NCBI GenBank assembly: GCA_024180945.1
Contig: JAKSGN010000005.1
Location: 1,984,001 to 2,048,000 of the forward strand
Source: Macrophomina tecta
Lineage: Eukaryota > Ascomycota > Dothideomycetes > Botryosphaeriales > Botryosphaeriaceae
DNA length: 64,000 nt
Direction: 5' to 3'
Position 1 is the stretch's first letter; each line of letters opens with the position of its first letter. The notes below the pieces were generated by a model. The model had not been told where the DNA came from. It searched no databases and worked only from the letters and a program-made list of their open reading frames with translations. A program made the position numbers and the translations under genes. Shown here piece after piece: positions 55,966 to 64,000 of the stretch.

Positions 55966-56337
55966 ACTACCGGCCCAAGATCGGGGGGCTATATAGGCGT
56001 AGGATTGTACTCAACAGCGCGCCTGTACCTGAACAAAGATGGCCAGACCGCCCGGGGGCGGGGGCTGCGTTTGAGAATACCATTGTGGCGCGCACGTCTA
56101 CAAAGACCCCTTGATCTCACATTCTCGACAATGACGAGTACCGACAGCCACACTACTTCGTATTCTATTTTGATCATAATCACCGTTGACAAGACAGCAC
56201 TTACGCAGGCTCACCGGACGAGGTCCCCCCTGCAAGCCATTTCAACTCGCGGTTGCACAAGTAACGTCGTTCAACTATCTTTACATTATATCCCTCTTAT
56301 CTATTATTTAGGCCATTCTATCCGTTGAGATGTACTT
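55966..56337. other. Intergenic region between SET and OYE genes
   Basis: These 372 bp are the SET gene promoter and the OYE gene 3' end. AT-rich from 56260. No feature recognised. Confidence 0.5.
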
Positions 56338-57796
56338 CTAAGAGGACCCGCCGTACCGGATGGACTGGGCGGTCTCAATATCCACGTATCCGTAGTTCAC
56401 CATGTCCGAATCCTTGGACATCTTGTCTCCCCAAGCGCCCATGTCCTCCATAAAGGCCTTCTCGTTCTCTTCCGAGCTCATGTCAAGCGGCTCATGATCC
56501 TTGCCCATCTGCCTGATCTGAGAACCAGCGACAACGTTTGTCAGACCGAAGTTGTTGTCGTCTGGCCGCTGCTTGATGGCGGCTTTGACCTTGCCTTCCA
56601 GGATATCCTTTGGCAGGCGCGGCTCTTGGCACGCGGGACGTGCAAGGCCAACTCCGTCGACGGTCTTCAGCGCGTCCACCATAGCCCCGGCCGTCTTAAA
56701 ACCGCCGGTGACATAAGTTTTTGTCTGCTTCACAGCTGGCGTGATCATCTCGGCGAACTCCAAGAAGAAAGCTTCGCGCTTCTTGGTGGATTCTCTGCGC
56801 TTTGTAAGCAATCTGGCATTCATTGAGCCGAGAGTTGGGGTGCAGCATACCTCTGGTGGGAGAAGGCGAGATGCTCATAAGTACCGCCCGACAGCTCGAC
56901 AAAATCGAACTTGTTCTGCTCCAGTAGCGCACAGAGCTTCTGTGCCTCTTCCGGCCCGAAGCCCTTCTCCTGGAACTCGACGGAGTTGAGCTTGATGCTG
57001 AGGATGAAGCTCGGGCTGGTGCGCTTGCGGACCTCCTGGCCAATCTCGAGGATGAGGCGCTATGATGGTCGTCAGTCTGGGAAGCCGATCCAGAAGTACC
57101 TCCGTCCCCCCTTCCACTTACCGCGCGGTTCTCCAGCGATCCACCATACTTGTCCGTCCTCCGGTTCGTCGTCGGAGATAAAAACTGCGCCAACAGATAC
57201 CCATGCGCACCATGCAGCTCAACCCCATCATACCCGGCCTTCTCCAGATACTCGGCCGCGTGTGCAAAACCGTCAATCACGCGCGCGATCTCCTCGCCGG
57301 TGGCGGCGTGCGGCTTGTTGAAGGTCATGCCCATGACGTTGCCCTCCAGCTGCACGTCCGACGCCGACACGGGGTCCTTCTGGATCCTGCTCTCACACTG
57401 GCGGCCCGGATGCGAGACCTGGCCGACGACGAGCGAGCCGTGCGCCTTGCCCTGCTGCGCCAGCGCGGAGAAGGCGTCGAAGCGCTCGCCCGCGAAGGGC
57501 GCGTCGCGCGGCACGATCGGGTTGCCGGCCGCCTCGAGCTGGTCGTATTCGATCATGATGTTTCCCGTCAGGATCACACCGTAGCGCCCTTCGCCCCACC
57601 GCCGGTACACGTTGATCAGCTCCGCCGAGGGCACGCCGCGTGCGGGCAGGTCCGTTGGCGACCACGAGGAGAGGCGCTCCGTCATGGCAGCTTTGAGGAA
57701 GCGGTTGGGCGCCGTCTTGCCGGAGAAGGGGAATTGGAGGGGCTGGCCCAGCGGCGAGGCGTCGACGTCGTCAGAAGAGTAGCGCGTGGGCGCCAT
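56338..57796 (-). CDS. NADH:flavin oxidoreductase, old yellow enzyme family
   Basis: Exons 57796-57122, 57059-56851 and 56794-56338 give 446 residues. The FMN-binding TIM barrel shows NRFLKAAMTERLS, SHPGRQC, then GYDGVELHGAHGYLLAQFLS and NRRTDKYGGSLENR, the substrate- and FMN-phosphate-binding motifs of OYE-like enzymes. VDFVELSGGTYE-type sequence (FDFVELSGGTYEH) and YVTGGFKTAG follow. The family reduces activated C=C bonds with NAD(P)H, in the cytosol. Both introns are short and the exon sum is divisible by three. The start MAPTRYSSDDVDASPLGQPL fits family N-termini. Confidence 0.93.
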
Positions 57797-58743
57797 GGTG
57801 TTGTTTCTTTTGGTGTGTAGGTTAGAGAAGAGGTGGATATGCGTGTTGAGAATGGAAAAGACGCCAGGAATCCTAGAAAGCAGAAAGCAGCTGTGGTTCA
57901 AATAATGCAGGGAAAAGCTGCTGGGCTTTTCTTTCTTCACCGAAAAGTACCATGATGACGACAGGAGTGTATAATCAGGCGGGACGTGTCTCCGCTGTGC
58001 GCACACCTCGGCAGTTGGACCCATACTGTATTGAGACCCGTTGCCGCCCCGGAGACTCGGCCATGTTGCAAATGATTAGAAATGGAACGGATGAACATTA
58101 CTCAGGCACTGAAGAAACGCTGCTTCAACGTCTTGTGCACGATGTTTTGGGTCAGCCGACAGCCGATTGGGAAGGCGAATGGCGCATACGTCATGCTTAT
58201 ACCCGATTTAGCGGAGCTCCAGATCCACCCGCCGCCGTGGAGCCCGGCGGATCGGAGTTGTGAGAGGTTGACCAATTGTGCTTGTCGACGAGGCCCGAAA
58301 TGGATGCTCATGGTACAACTGGACATCCTCTTTGAAGATCGTACCGTTACACCCAGAAAGTGGTATATTGGAATAATGGCAGTACGCGCATTCTCCCACT
58401 GCTTGTGATGATTGGTGAACTGACTATGGTAGTGTACTGATCCAATCCGCAGTTCTCGGTCCAAAGAACAACACCAACTAGGCGTAAAAGTGAACCTGCC
58501 GCTCATGCTATCGTTCAACTCCAACAAGTACTCGTGGCCCTCCCGTGCGAGCAACACCTTGCTTCACGGAAACCCTCCTCAATTACACATGTTTGGTTGC
58601 TACAGTCGTGCGGACGTGATCGTCCTGAAGCTCTCGGAACTTTGACGTCCTGACAAAAGCTTCGACTTCGGATAGATGGCAATAATAAGCATATATGACT
58701 GTGCTTGGAAGTTAGGCACTTCTTGACTATTGATCTTAGGGCA

Positions 58744-59330
58744 TCAATAACGACGGTTCTGTCTTCCCTGCTGGTATGCCTTATCATCCCGTGCCTGGTA
58801 CCTGCGAAGGCGGCCCTTCAGATCCTGAACTTCCTGACGCTGGCTCTCCTGGTCCTTATCGCAGGCTTGGTGGACCATCTGGAAGCCGCTCGCCTTCTCT
58901 GCTTCGGTCTGCACCTCCAGGGTCTGCGCGTCTAACATCTGTGCCTCATGGCCGTTCGGCGTCTTCCTGACACTCCGGACCTTTGTTGCAGCCCTCTAAG
59001 TGGGAAACTTTAGCTTGCGCATTGGTAAAGGCTTCTCTTATCTCCTCGAGCTGTTGGGCGGATGTGAACTGATGGCTCTTGATCTGGCCCCCAAGCAAGA
59101 CGGTCTGCGGAGCGAGTTGTCTTCTCATCATGAAGCTCCTTGATCGTGTCCGCATGCTGTTGAATGTGCGTAGGCGGACGCGTGTTCTGGTTCTGTAGTT
59201 GGTTGATTTCTCCGTGGGGCTGGTTTATTGCGCGCTCATGCTCGTGCTTCCAAGGATCAAGTAGAGGCTTCTTGCAATCCTCGGGAAACACATGGCTGAA
59301 CCCCCGTGTGGTGGGCAGCAACGCCACCAG
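58744..59330 (-). pseudogene. Broken coiled-coil ORF
   Basis: Minus-strand frames from 59327 down to 58744 contain three successive segments, all Gln/Glu/Lys-rich and helical: QPHGEINQLQNQNTRPPTHI (about 59215), TSAQQLEEIREAFTNAQAKV (about 59060) and EVQTEAEKASGFQMVHQACD (about 58900). They are in different frames, so at least two indels separate them. Taken in order they resemble one coiled-coil protein, probably dead. No other domain was seen and no intron explains the changes well. Confidence 0.4.
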
Positions 59331-59641
59331 AATTTGGCGGGCGCAAGAGCGACGTCCCCAGATATTGGCGGCCTTGCATGGCCTTGAGTGCGCGGCGGAC
59401 GGCAGGCAAGCGCGAGGCGGGCCGGAGGGCAGAGCGAGACGGGAAATGCGAGGTTCTGGCGGGACACAGGTGCCGGATCAACTCGCTCTCCGCGCACTCA
59501 CGGCCGGCGGGCTGCGGTGCGGCAATAGGTGGCCGGCCTGCCATGCGTCGAGCGACAGCAACAACCGCACAAGGCGGCCGTGAGTGCAGCGGCAGTCATG
59601 CGAAAATGGAGCGCGCACACAGGCATCAAAGACCAGACCAA

Positions 59642-59649
59642 TGACGTCA
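59642..59649 (+). promoter_or_regulatory. CRE element upstream of eIF1A
   Basis: A perfect TGACGTCA lies 170 bp upstream of the eIF1A start and overlaps a CCAAT at 59638-59642. It could be an ATF/CREB-type site; a chance match cannot be excluded. Confidence 0.45.
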
Positions 59650-59818
59650 ACGTAGAAGCGGGCTGAACTGCCAGGCGCGTGTCGCTGCCCCTCCAGACGC
59701 GGGGGGGTTTCTTAAGTAACCCGATCTCTCTCGCTCGCACTTTGTTCTGCGCGCTCTCGACCACACCACACCTCTACCCCACCGCTCCCGCCACCCTCAC
59801 ACCCACCCACCACCAGCC

Positions 59819-60491
59819 ATGCCCAAGAACAAGGGAAAGGGCGGTAAGAACCGCAGACGTGGAAAGAACGAGAATGTGAGCCCGCTCTGTCCAGCCCAGC
59901 CCAGCCCGCCTGCCGCTCCACCGCCACTCCGCCTCACCGCGCACCAGCTGACCACGCCTTTCGCATGTAGGACAGAGAAAAGCGCGAGCTTGTTTTCAAG
60001 GAGGAGGGCCAGGAGTATGCCCAGGTCGTCAAGATGCTCGGCAACGGTCGTCTCGAGGCCCAGTGCTTCGACGGCGAGAAGCGCCTGGCCCACATTCGCG
60101 GCAAGATGAGGAAGAAGGTCTGGATCAACCAGGGCGACATGTGAGTCCACACAACGCCCATCCATCAAGCGCCCGCCCTCCAGCGGCCCTCTCTGCTCTC
60201 GCGCTCGCGCACCCTTCGACCTTCCCTCCCACCCTGTCGCTGACGCTCCCTGCGCACAGTATCCTCCTCTCCCTCCGTGAGTACCAGGACGAGAAGGGCG
60301 ACGTCATCCTCAAGTATAACGCCGACGAAGCCCGTAGCCTGAAGGCCTATGGCGAGCTGCCCGAGACGGCCAAGATCAACGAGACCGACACCTACGGCCC
60401 CGACGGCGACGAAGGCGGCATCGGCTTCGAATTCGACGAGGACCGCAGCGAGGACGAGAACGTCAAGGAAGTCGATATCGACGACATATGA
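59819..60491 (+). CDS. TIF11: Translation initiation factor eIF1A
   Basis: Exons 59819-59875, 59971-60140 and 60260-60491 give 152 residues. It starts [19 protein letters not shown], has the OB-fold core [20 protein letters not shown] and [17 protein letters not shown], and ends with the acidic tail [18 protein letters not shown]. eIF1A binds the 40S A site and promotes scanning and start-codon selection. Length and tail match the family. Two short 5' exons would be missed by single-frame callers. Symbol by orthology to yeast. Confidence 0.96.
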
Positions 60492-61012
60492 GCTCGTCAA
60501 ACCCACGGCCGTCATTTCTATCGGAGACTGTTGCCGCGCGTGGGGAATTTTTTTTTCTGCCTGCAGAGGTTGTGGAGCCTTGTTTTTTTCCGCCTTGTTC
60601 TTGAGTGGCAAGGCGAGTTGGGACGGAACCGCTCGCGCTGGTCTTCTGGGGAGGCATCACAGAAAGGAGTTTTTTTTTTTTCCGGGGGTATATCGTCACT
60701 GAAACTAGCAAAAAGGCCGCATCATCAGCCGGACAAGTCTTCCAGCAGAAAAATTGAATTATCGACCCTTCATCTCCGCGCCATGTATTCCCGCCTCTCT
60801 GGCTGCTGATTTCGAGGCAGAAGACAATTTTTACAGTGAGGGGGGAAAACAGAGAGCTCGCGCTCACTCTCGTCTGATTGAATCTACACAAATGGCCTCC
60901 AGCCTTCTTCCCAAGTTCTCCCGTAACGCCTGACGTATATGCTTTTCCATGGCATAACATGCTGATAAAGAGAATCATTTACAAGTTCTTTTAACACAAT
61001 GCGCGCTGACCT
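60492..61012. other. Convergent intergenic region
   Basis: Between the 3' ends of eIF1A and RIB1. Contains T-rich runs at 60549-60557 and 60669-60680 that could be polyadenylation-related. No gene. Confidence 0.5.
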
Positions 61013-62185
61013 CTAGGTCTGGTCAGGACTGAGCATATGCTTGAACTTTTCGATCTGCACACGATTAGCCTTCAAGCCGAGAAGAGACGCGGCAGAGTGA
61101 CTCACTTTGGTGGACAGGTATTTCTCTACCTCTTCACTGCCCTTCTGGCCCTTCTTCCAAGCCAGAGGCACCATAGGCACTCTCTCTTTCACGACAACCT
61201 CCCTGTTCGGGCCTTCCACTGCAGCCACCTTATCCGGATTGTTCGTGAGCAGCCTGATGCCTCCGTGGCCGCCCAGCCCCAGATCGACCAGCATGGCCGT
61301 CGCCAGGCCATAGCTTCTCGCATCCGCCGGATGTCTTAGCAGGAGATTTGCCTCGTACGTGTCGTTGCCGAGGTCCTGCAGGTTGTACGCCTTCAGCTTC
61401 TCCGCCAGGCCAATGCCGCGGCCCTCCTGGCGCAGGTAGACGATGACGCCGCCGGCGGAGTCGGGCAGGCTCATCAGGCGTGCGGCCTCGTCCAGCTGCT
61501 CGCCGCAGTCGCACCGCGCGCTCCACACGGTTTCGCCAGTATAGCATTCGGAGTGGATGCGCACGAGCGGGGACTTGTCCGCGGCACCGTCAGGCTGCTG
61601 CGCCGCCCCGACGACGCCTTCCTCCTGCTTGATCTGCTCGACGCGGCTGCTGGTGCGGCCGGGGTACAGGCGGCCGACGTAGGCGCCGCGGATCATGCGG
61701 TCGCGCTCCGTCTCGCCGGGGCGGGGGGCGTCGAGCGAGCGCGAGCGGATGGCGTTGCCGAAGACGATGGCCAGGTGCTCCTTGTTGTCGACGTCGTTGG
61801 TGTAGACGTGCAGGAACATCTCCTGTCCCGTCGTCGTCGGGATGCGCGCTCGCACCACGCACTGCACTACCGGCAGCGTCTCTACCAGCGCTGGCCGGGC
61901 AGCCTCCCCGCCCTCTGCGCCGTCCACCGGCACCGCCGCCGGCTCCCGGCTCGCGGCGGGGGTGCTCCGGCCGCCCGGCGTGGCAGGAGGCGTGAAGGCG
62001 GGCGAGATGATGGAGGGCGGCGGGGGCTGCTGGTGCTGGGCGTCATGGTCGCGCTGGGCTTGCGAAGGGTCGAGCTGGAAGTCGGAGAGGTTGCGCGAGG
62101 GCTGTGGGCGGTCCGCGGGTGCCGTCTGCGGGGAGTGGAGCGGCGCGAAGGCGGGCGAGGCGTGGGCGGGTAGGCTGCCCGTCAT
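61013..62185 (-). CDS. RIB1: GTP cyclohydrolase II (riboflavin synthesis)
   Basis: The gene has two exons, 62185-61106 and 61054-61013, separated by a 51-bp intron that is in frame and lacks a stop, so an unspliced reading adds 17 false residues near the C-terminus; splicing gives 373 residues and restores [13 protein letters not shown]. The catalytic domain has [10 protein letters not shown], then [10 protein letters not shown] (zinc cysteines), [12 protein letters not shown] and LTNNPDKV. The first about 130 residues are Pro/Ala-rich and disordered. The enzyme makes the first committed step of riboflavin synthesis from GTP. The start at 62185 follows the last in-frame ATG with a natural context; the upstream frame to 62530 is composition-driven. 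Confidence 0.93.
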   Translation of the reverse strand: MTGSLPAHASPAFAPLHSPQTAPADRPQPSRNLSDFQLDPSQAQRDHDAQHQQPPPPSIISPAFTPPATPGGRSTPAASREPAAVPVDGAEGGEAARPALVETLPVVQCVVRARIPTTTGQEMFLHVYTNDVDNKEHLAIVFGNAIRSRSLDAPRPGETERDRMIRGAYVGRLYPGRTSSRVEQIKQEEGVVGAAQQPDGAADKSPLVRIHSECYTGETVWSARCDCGEQLDEAARLMSLPDSAGGVIVYLRQEGRGIGLAEKLKAYNLQDLGNDTYEANLLLRHPADARSYGLATAMLVDLGLGGHGGIRLLTNNPDKVAAVEGPNREVVVKERVPMVPLAWKKGQKGSEEVEKYLSTKVSHSAASLLGLKANRVQIEKFKHMLSPDQT

Positions 62186-63168
62186 GGTGGGCGAGGTGAC
62201 AGAGGAGGTGGAGGGCGGCGAATTGGGTGCAAACGGGTGTATCTCGAGCGCAGGCCTCAGACGAGGGCCAATTGGGGCATAATTACTGGGAGAGGCGGAG
62301 GGCGAGGGGAGGATGGGTCGGCGCCGGGAGAGACAAATGGCATGGAGAGCGCCGGCCTCGGCCCGTGCGAATGTGTCGCCGTTGCGCGCGCGCGCGCTCT
62401 CTGGCTTGGTCAGCGCCGTGTAATCGCGCCATCTCCGCTGCTTATGTGTTGCTTCTTTTCCATGCCCTTCTCCCCCTCGCGGCCCACGCCGGGAGCCTCG
62501 TCCCGCGCCTCTGTACCAATTCATCCACACGCGAGCAGTGCGGCCTCGCCAAAGCTAACGTCAGCCCTATAGGCAGGCACCCTGCCCTGTGACGGCGCAC
62601 TCTGGCCTCGCACCATGCGCGCCCCAAATGGAACCCCCGGATGAATACTCCCCTCCCTCGCACCGTTCCGAAACCCATCAGCGACTACTCGCAAAGGCTG
62701 CCATTGCCCAATGTCCCGGATCGGGCTTGCGGAACGTTCATGGCTTCGCGCTGCCTAAGCTTAAATTCAGCATTCGAGGGACGATGCGGGGTTGCAGTGA
62801 GGGGGCAAACCTGTAGTCCGGCTGCCACGCGGGGTCTTCTATTCGCCGACGCCCGCGGTGGCTTGCCTCCTTCAGCGGCCATTCTTCTGGATGCCTGGAG
62901 TAACACCAGCGTGGATATTCCATTTTATGTATCGTTCACTCATCTGCAACAACGCGGCCAAGTGTCCAGCACGTCTCATTCTATTTCGTTGCTTTCTTCC
63001 TTCGTAATTCGTTCTCCTAGCCATAAAAAGAGAAATTCTGTACACAAGAGACATACAACTCACCGAGATATGTACTTTTGAAGAAAGAAAGAAAAGAAAA
63101 GAAAATAGAGGCCGTCAAGGCCGACAAGAAACGAACTTGACCATCTCCCAATCCCCGGAAATCCGCAA
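62186..63168. other. Intergenic region
   Basis: Nearly 1 kb covering the RIB1 promoter and the 3' end of the right-edge gene. No recognised coding region, repeat or RNA. Confidence 0.5.
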
Positions 63169-64000
63169 TCAACCACGGAACGAGCGCCGCCCGGAAAACC
63201 GGCCATGCGAATGCAAATGCACCCGCCTGTCCCTCACCTCCGCCGCCGCCCTCGCCTTCCTCGCAGCCTTGATCGCCCCGTTCTCGCAAATGGTTCCGGC
63301 CGCGACATCCTGCCACACGACCTTGCCCCAGTTGCAGATGCCGAACTGGGACGTGCCGTTGCAGACGAGCTCGCCGCTGGTGCACGTGCCGTTCGAGCCG
63401 CCGGACGACGACGATCCAGCAGCCGCTGCGGCAGCCGGCTGGGCTGCGGTCGCGGCGGGGGCGGCAGCGGCCTCTGAGCTGGCTGTGAGAAGCGTCGTCG
63501 CTACGGCCTCGGGGGTCGCAGCAGCAACGGACGATGAAGCCACAGAGACCTCAGCGAAGCCGGCCGCGGGGGTAGACGCTGCGCTTGGGGCCGGGGCCGC
63601 GGTGCTCACTGCCCCAGCTGCCTGGCCTAGGCTCGCCAGCGTCGTCGCTCCAGCCTTTCCACATGTTCCGCCTGTGTTCTTGTCCGTAGGGGCCGCCAGC
63701 GCGCCCAGAATGTTGCCGCTCTTGAGCTCCGCCTTATTAAGGAAGAGCTCGCCCGGGTCCGGGAACTCCACGACGCGATTATCCTGGGTCTGGCACGTGA
63801 ACTCGTCGTCGTTGGCCAGGTTGGCAACGAACAAATCGGGCAGCTTGCTGAACTCGGCGTCGTCGTCAGCGCCCCCGGTGACGGTAACGGGCGCGCAGTT
63901 CATGTACATCTCCTTGCCGCCGCTCGATACGGGGAACCATGTCCAGGCGAAGGTGGCGTCGCCGCTGGGTATCGAGGCCGGCAGCGTGTACGGGAAGTCG
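63169..64000 (-). CDS. AA11-like lytic polysaccharide monooxygenase, C-terminal part (partial)
   Basis: The gene runs off the right edge, so only about 276 C-terminal residues are visible. GDATFAWTWFPVSSGGKEMY followed by MNCAPVTVTGG is the ending of the copper monooxygenase domain seen in AA11/chitin-active LPMOs. A long Ala/Ser linker follows, then SGELVCNGTSQFGICNWGKV within a Cys-rich module ending TICENGAIKA, resembling the X278-type chitin-binding module described for AA11 enzymes. The tail is basic (KAARKARAAAEVRDRR...). The N-terminal His that would bind copper is outside the window. Likely secreted, chitin or cell-wall related. Confidence 0.75.
   Translation of the reverse strand, partial: DFPYTLPASIPSGDATFAWTWFPVSSGGKEMYMNCAPVTVTGGADDDAEFSKLPDLFVANLANDDEFTCQTQDNRVVEFPDPGELFLNKAELKSGNILGALAAPTDKNTGGTCGKAGATTLASLGQAAGAVSTAAPAPSAASTPAAGFAEVSVASSSVAAATPEAVATTLLTASSEAAAAPAATAAQPAAAAAAGSSSSGGSNGTCTSGELVCNGTSQFGICNWGKVVWQDVAAGTICENGAIKAARKARAAAEVRDRRVHLHSHGRFSGRRSFRG

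Larger units (their letters stand above)
57797..59818. other. 2-kb region with a coiled-coil relic and eIF1A promoter
   Basis: The OYE promoter lies at the left, the relic at 58744-59330, and the eIF1A promoter at the right. The 151-codon minus-strand frame at 58102-58557 has no domain or splice partner and is treated as chance. Confidence 0.45.

Noticed and set aside
1..64000. CRISPR arrays, prokaryotic operons, phage genes
   Set aside because: Nuclear fungal DNA with introns; no repeat-spacer arrays were seen.
1..64000. Secondary-metabolite cluster (PKS, NRPS, terpene backbone)
   Set aside because: No backbone enzyme motifs; scattered accessory genes alone do not make a cluster.

Overview
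The window is nuclear DNA of a filamentous ascomycete (Pezizomycotina). A Dothideomycete-like fungus is my inference, not something the sequence proves. The evidence is intron-bearing genes with short (about 45-70 bp) GT..AG introns, fungal-type branchpoints, fungal-only families (Zn2Cys6 regulators, PMP3, a fungal YML020W-like hydrolase, GH37 trehalase, an AA11-like monooxygenase end) and short CT-rich leaders. I reassembled the spliced genes by hand. In 25 complete genes I consider intact, the summed exon lengths are exact multiples of three, which supports the models.

Layout. 0-4 kb: a decayed corner with a frame-disrupted ureohydrolase and a broken Zn2Cys6 regulator. 4.2-10.6 kb: a membrane-anchored MOSC protein, a secreted M28B carboxypeptidase and a five-exon lipase-like hydrolase. 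11.8-27.7 kb: a dense housekeeping block with a GPI-anchored mucin-like protein, PPIL2-type cyclophilin, MFAP1 splicing factor, PQ-loop transporter, SPB1 rRNA methyltransferase, a divergent YML020W-like protein, RPA3 and a GTPBP1-like GTPase. 27.7-34.6 kb: almost gene-free, holding only PMP3 and a dead Zn-cluster relic. 34.6-40 kb: CNOT11, an AKR7-type aldo/keto reductase and a DMT-family transporter.

40-49 kb is an accessory metabolic stretch. It has an MFS sugar-porter-like transporter with a 12-nt micro-exon, a PhyH-family dioxygenase, a frame-disrupted F-box-like gene, a Gfo/Idh/MocA oxidoreductase and a DUF3433-like fragment. 49.8-57.8 kb holds a disordered proline/serine-rich protein, secreted GH37 trehalase, a SET protein and an OYE-family flavin oxidoreductase. 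57.8-59.8 kb has a broken coiled-coil relic. 59.8-64 kb holds eIF1A, GTP cyclohydrolase II and the 3' end of an AA11-like secreted protein cut by the window edge.

The core genes serve RNA processing and turnover (PPIL2, MFAP1, SPB1, CNOT11), translation (eIF1A, GTPBP1-like), replication (RPA3) and riboflavin synthesis (RIB1). The accessory genes serve nutrient scavenging and stress. The clearest pattern beyond standard annotation is that single-base frame lesions occur only in accessory genes. I see no secondary-metabolite backbone gene, CRISPR array, intact transposon or clearly novel multi-gene system.
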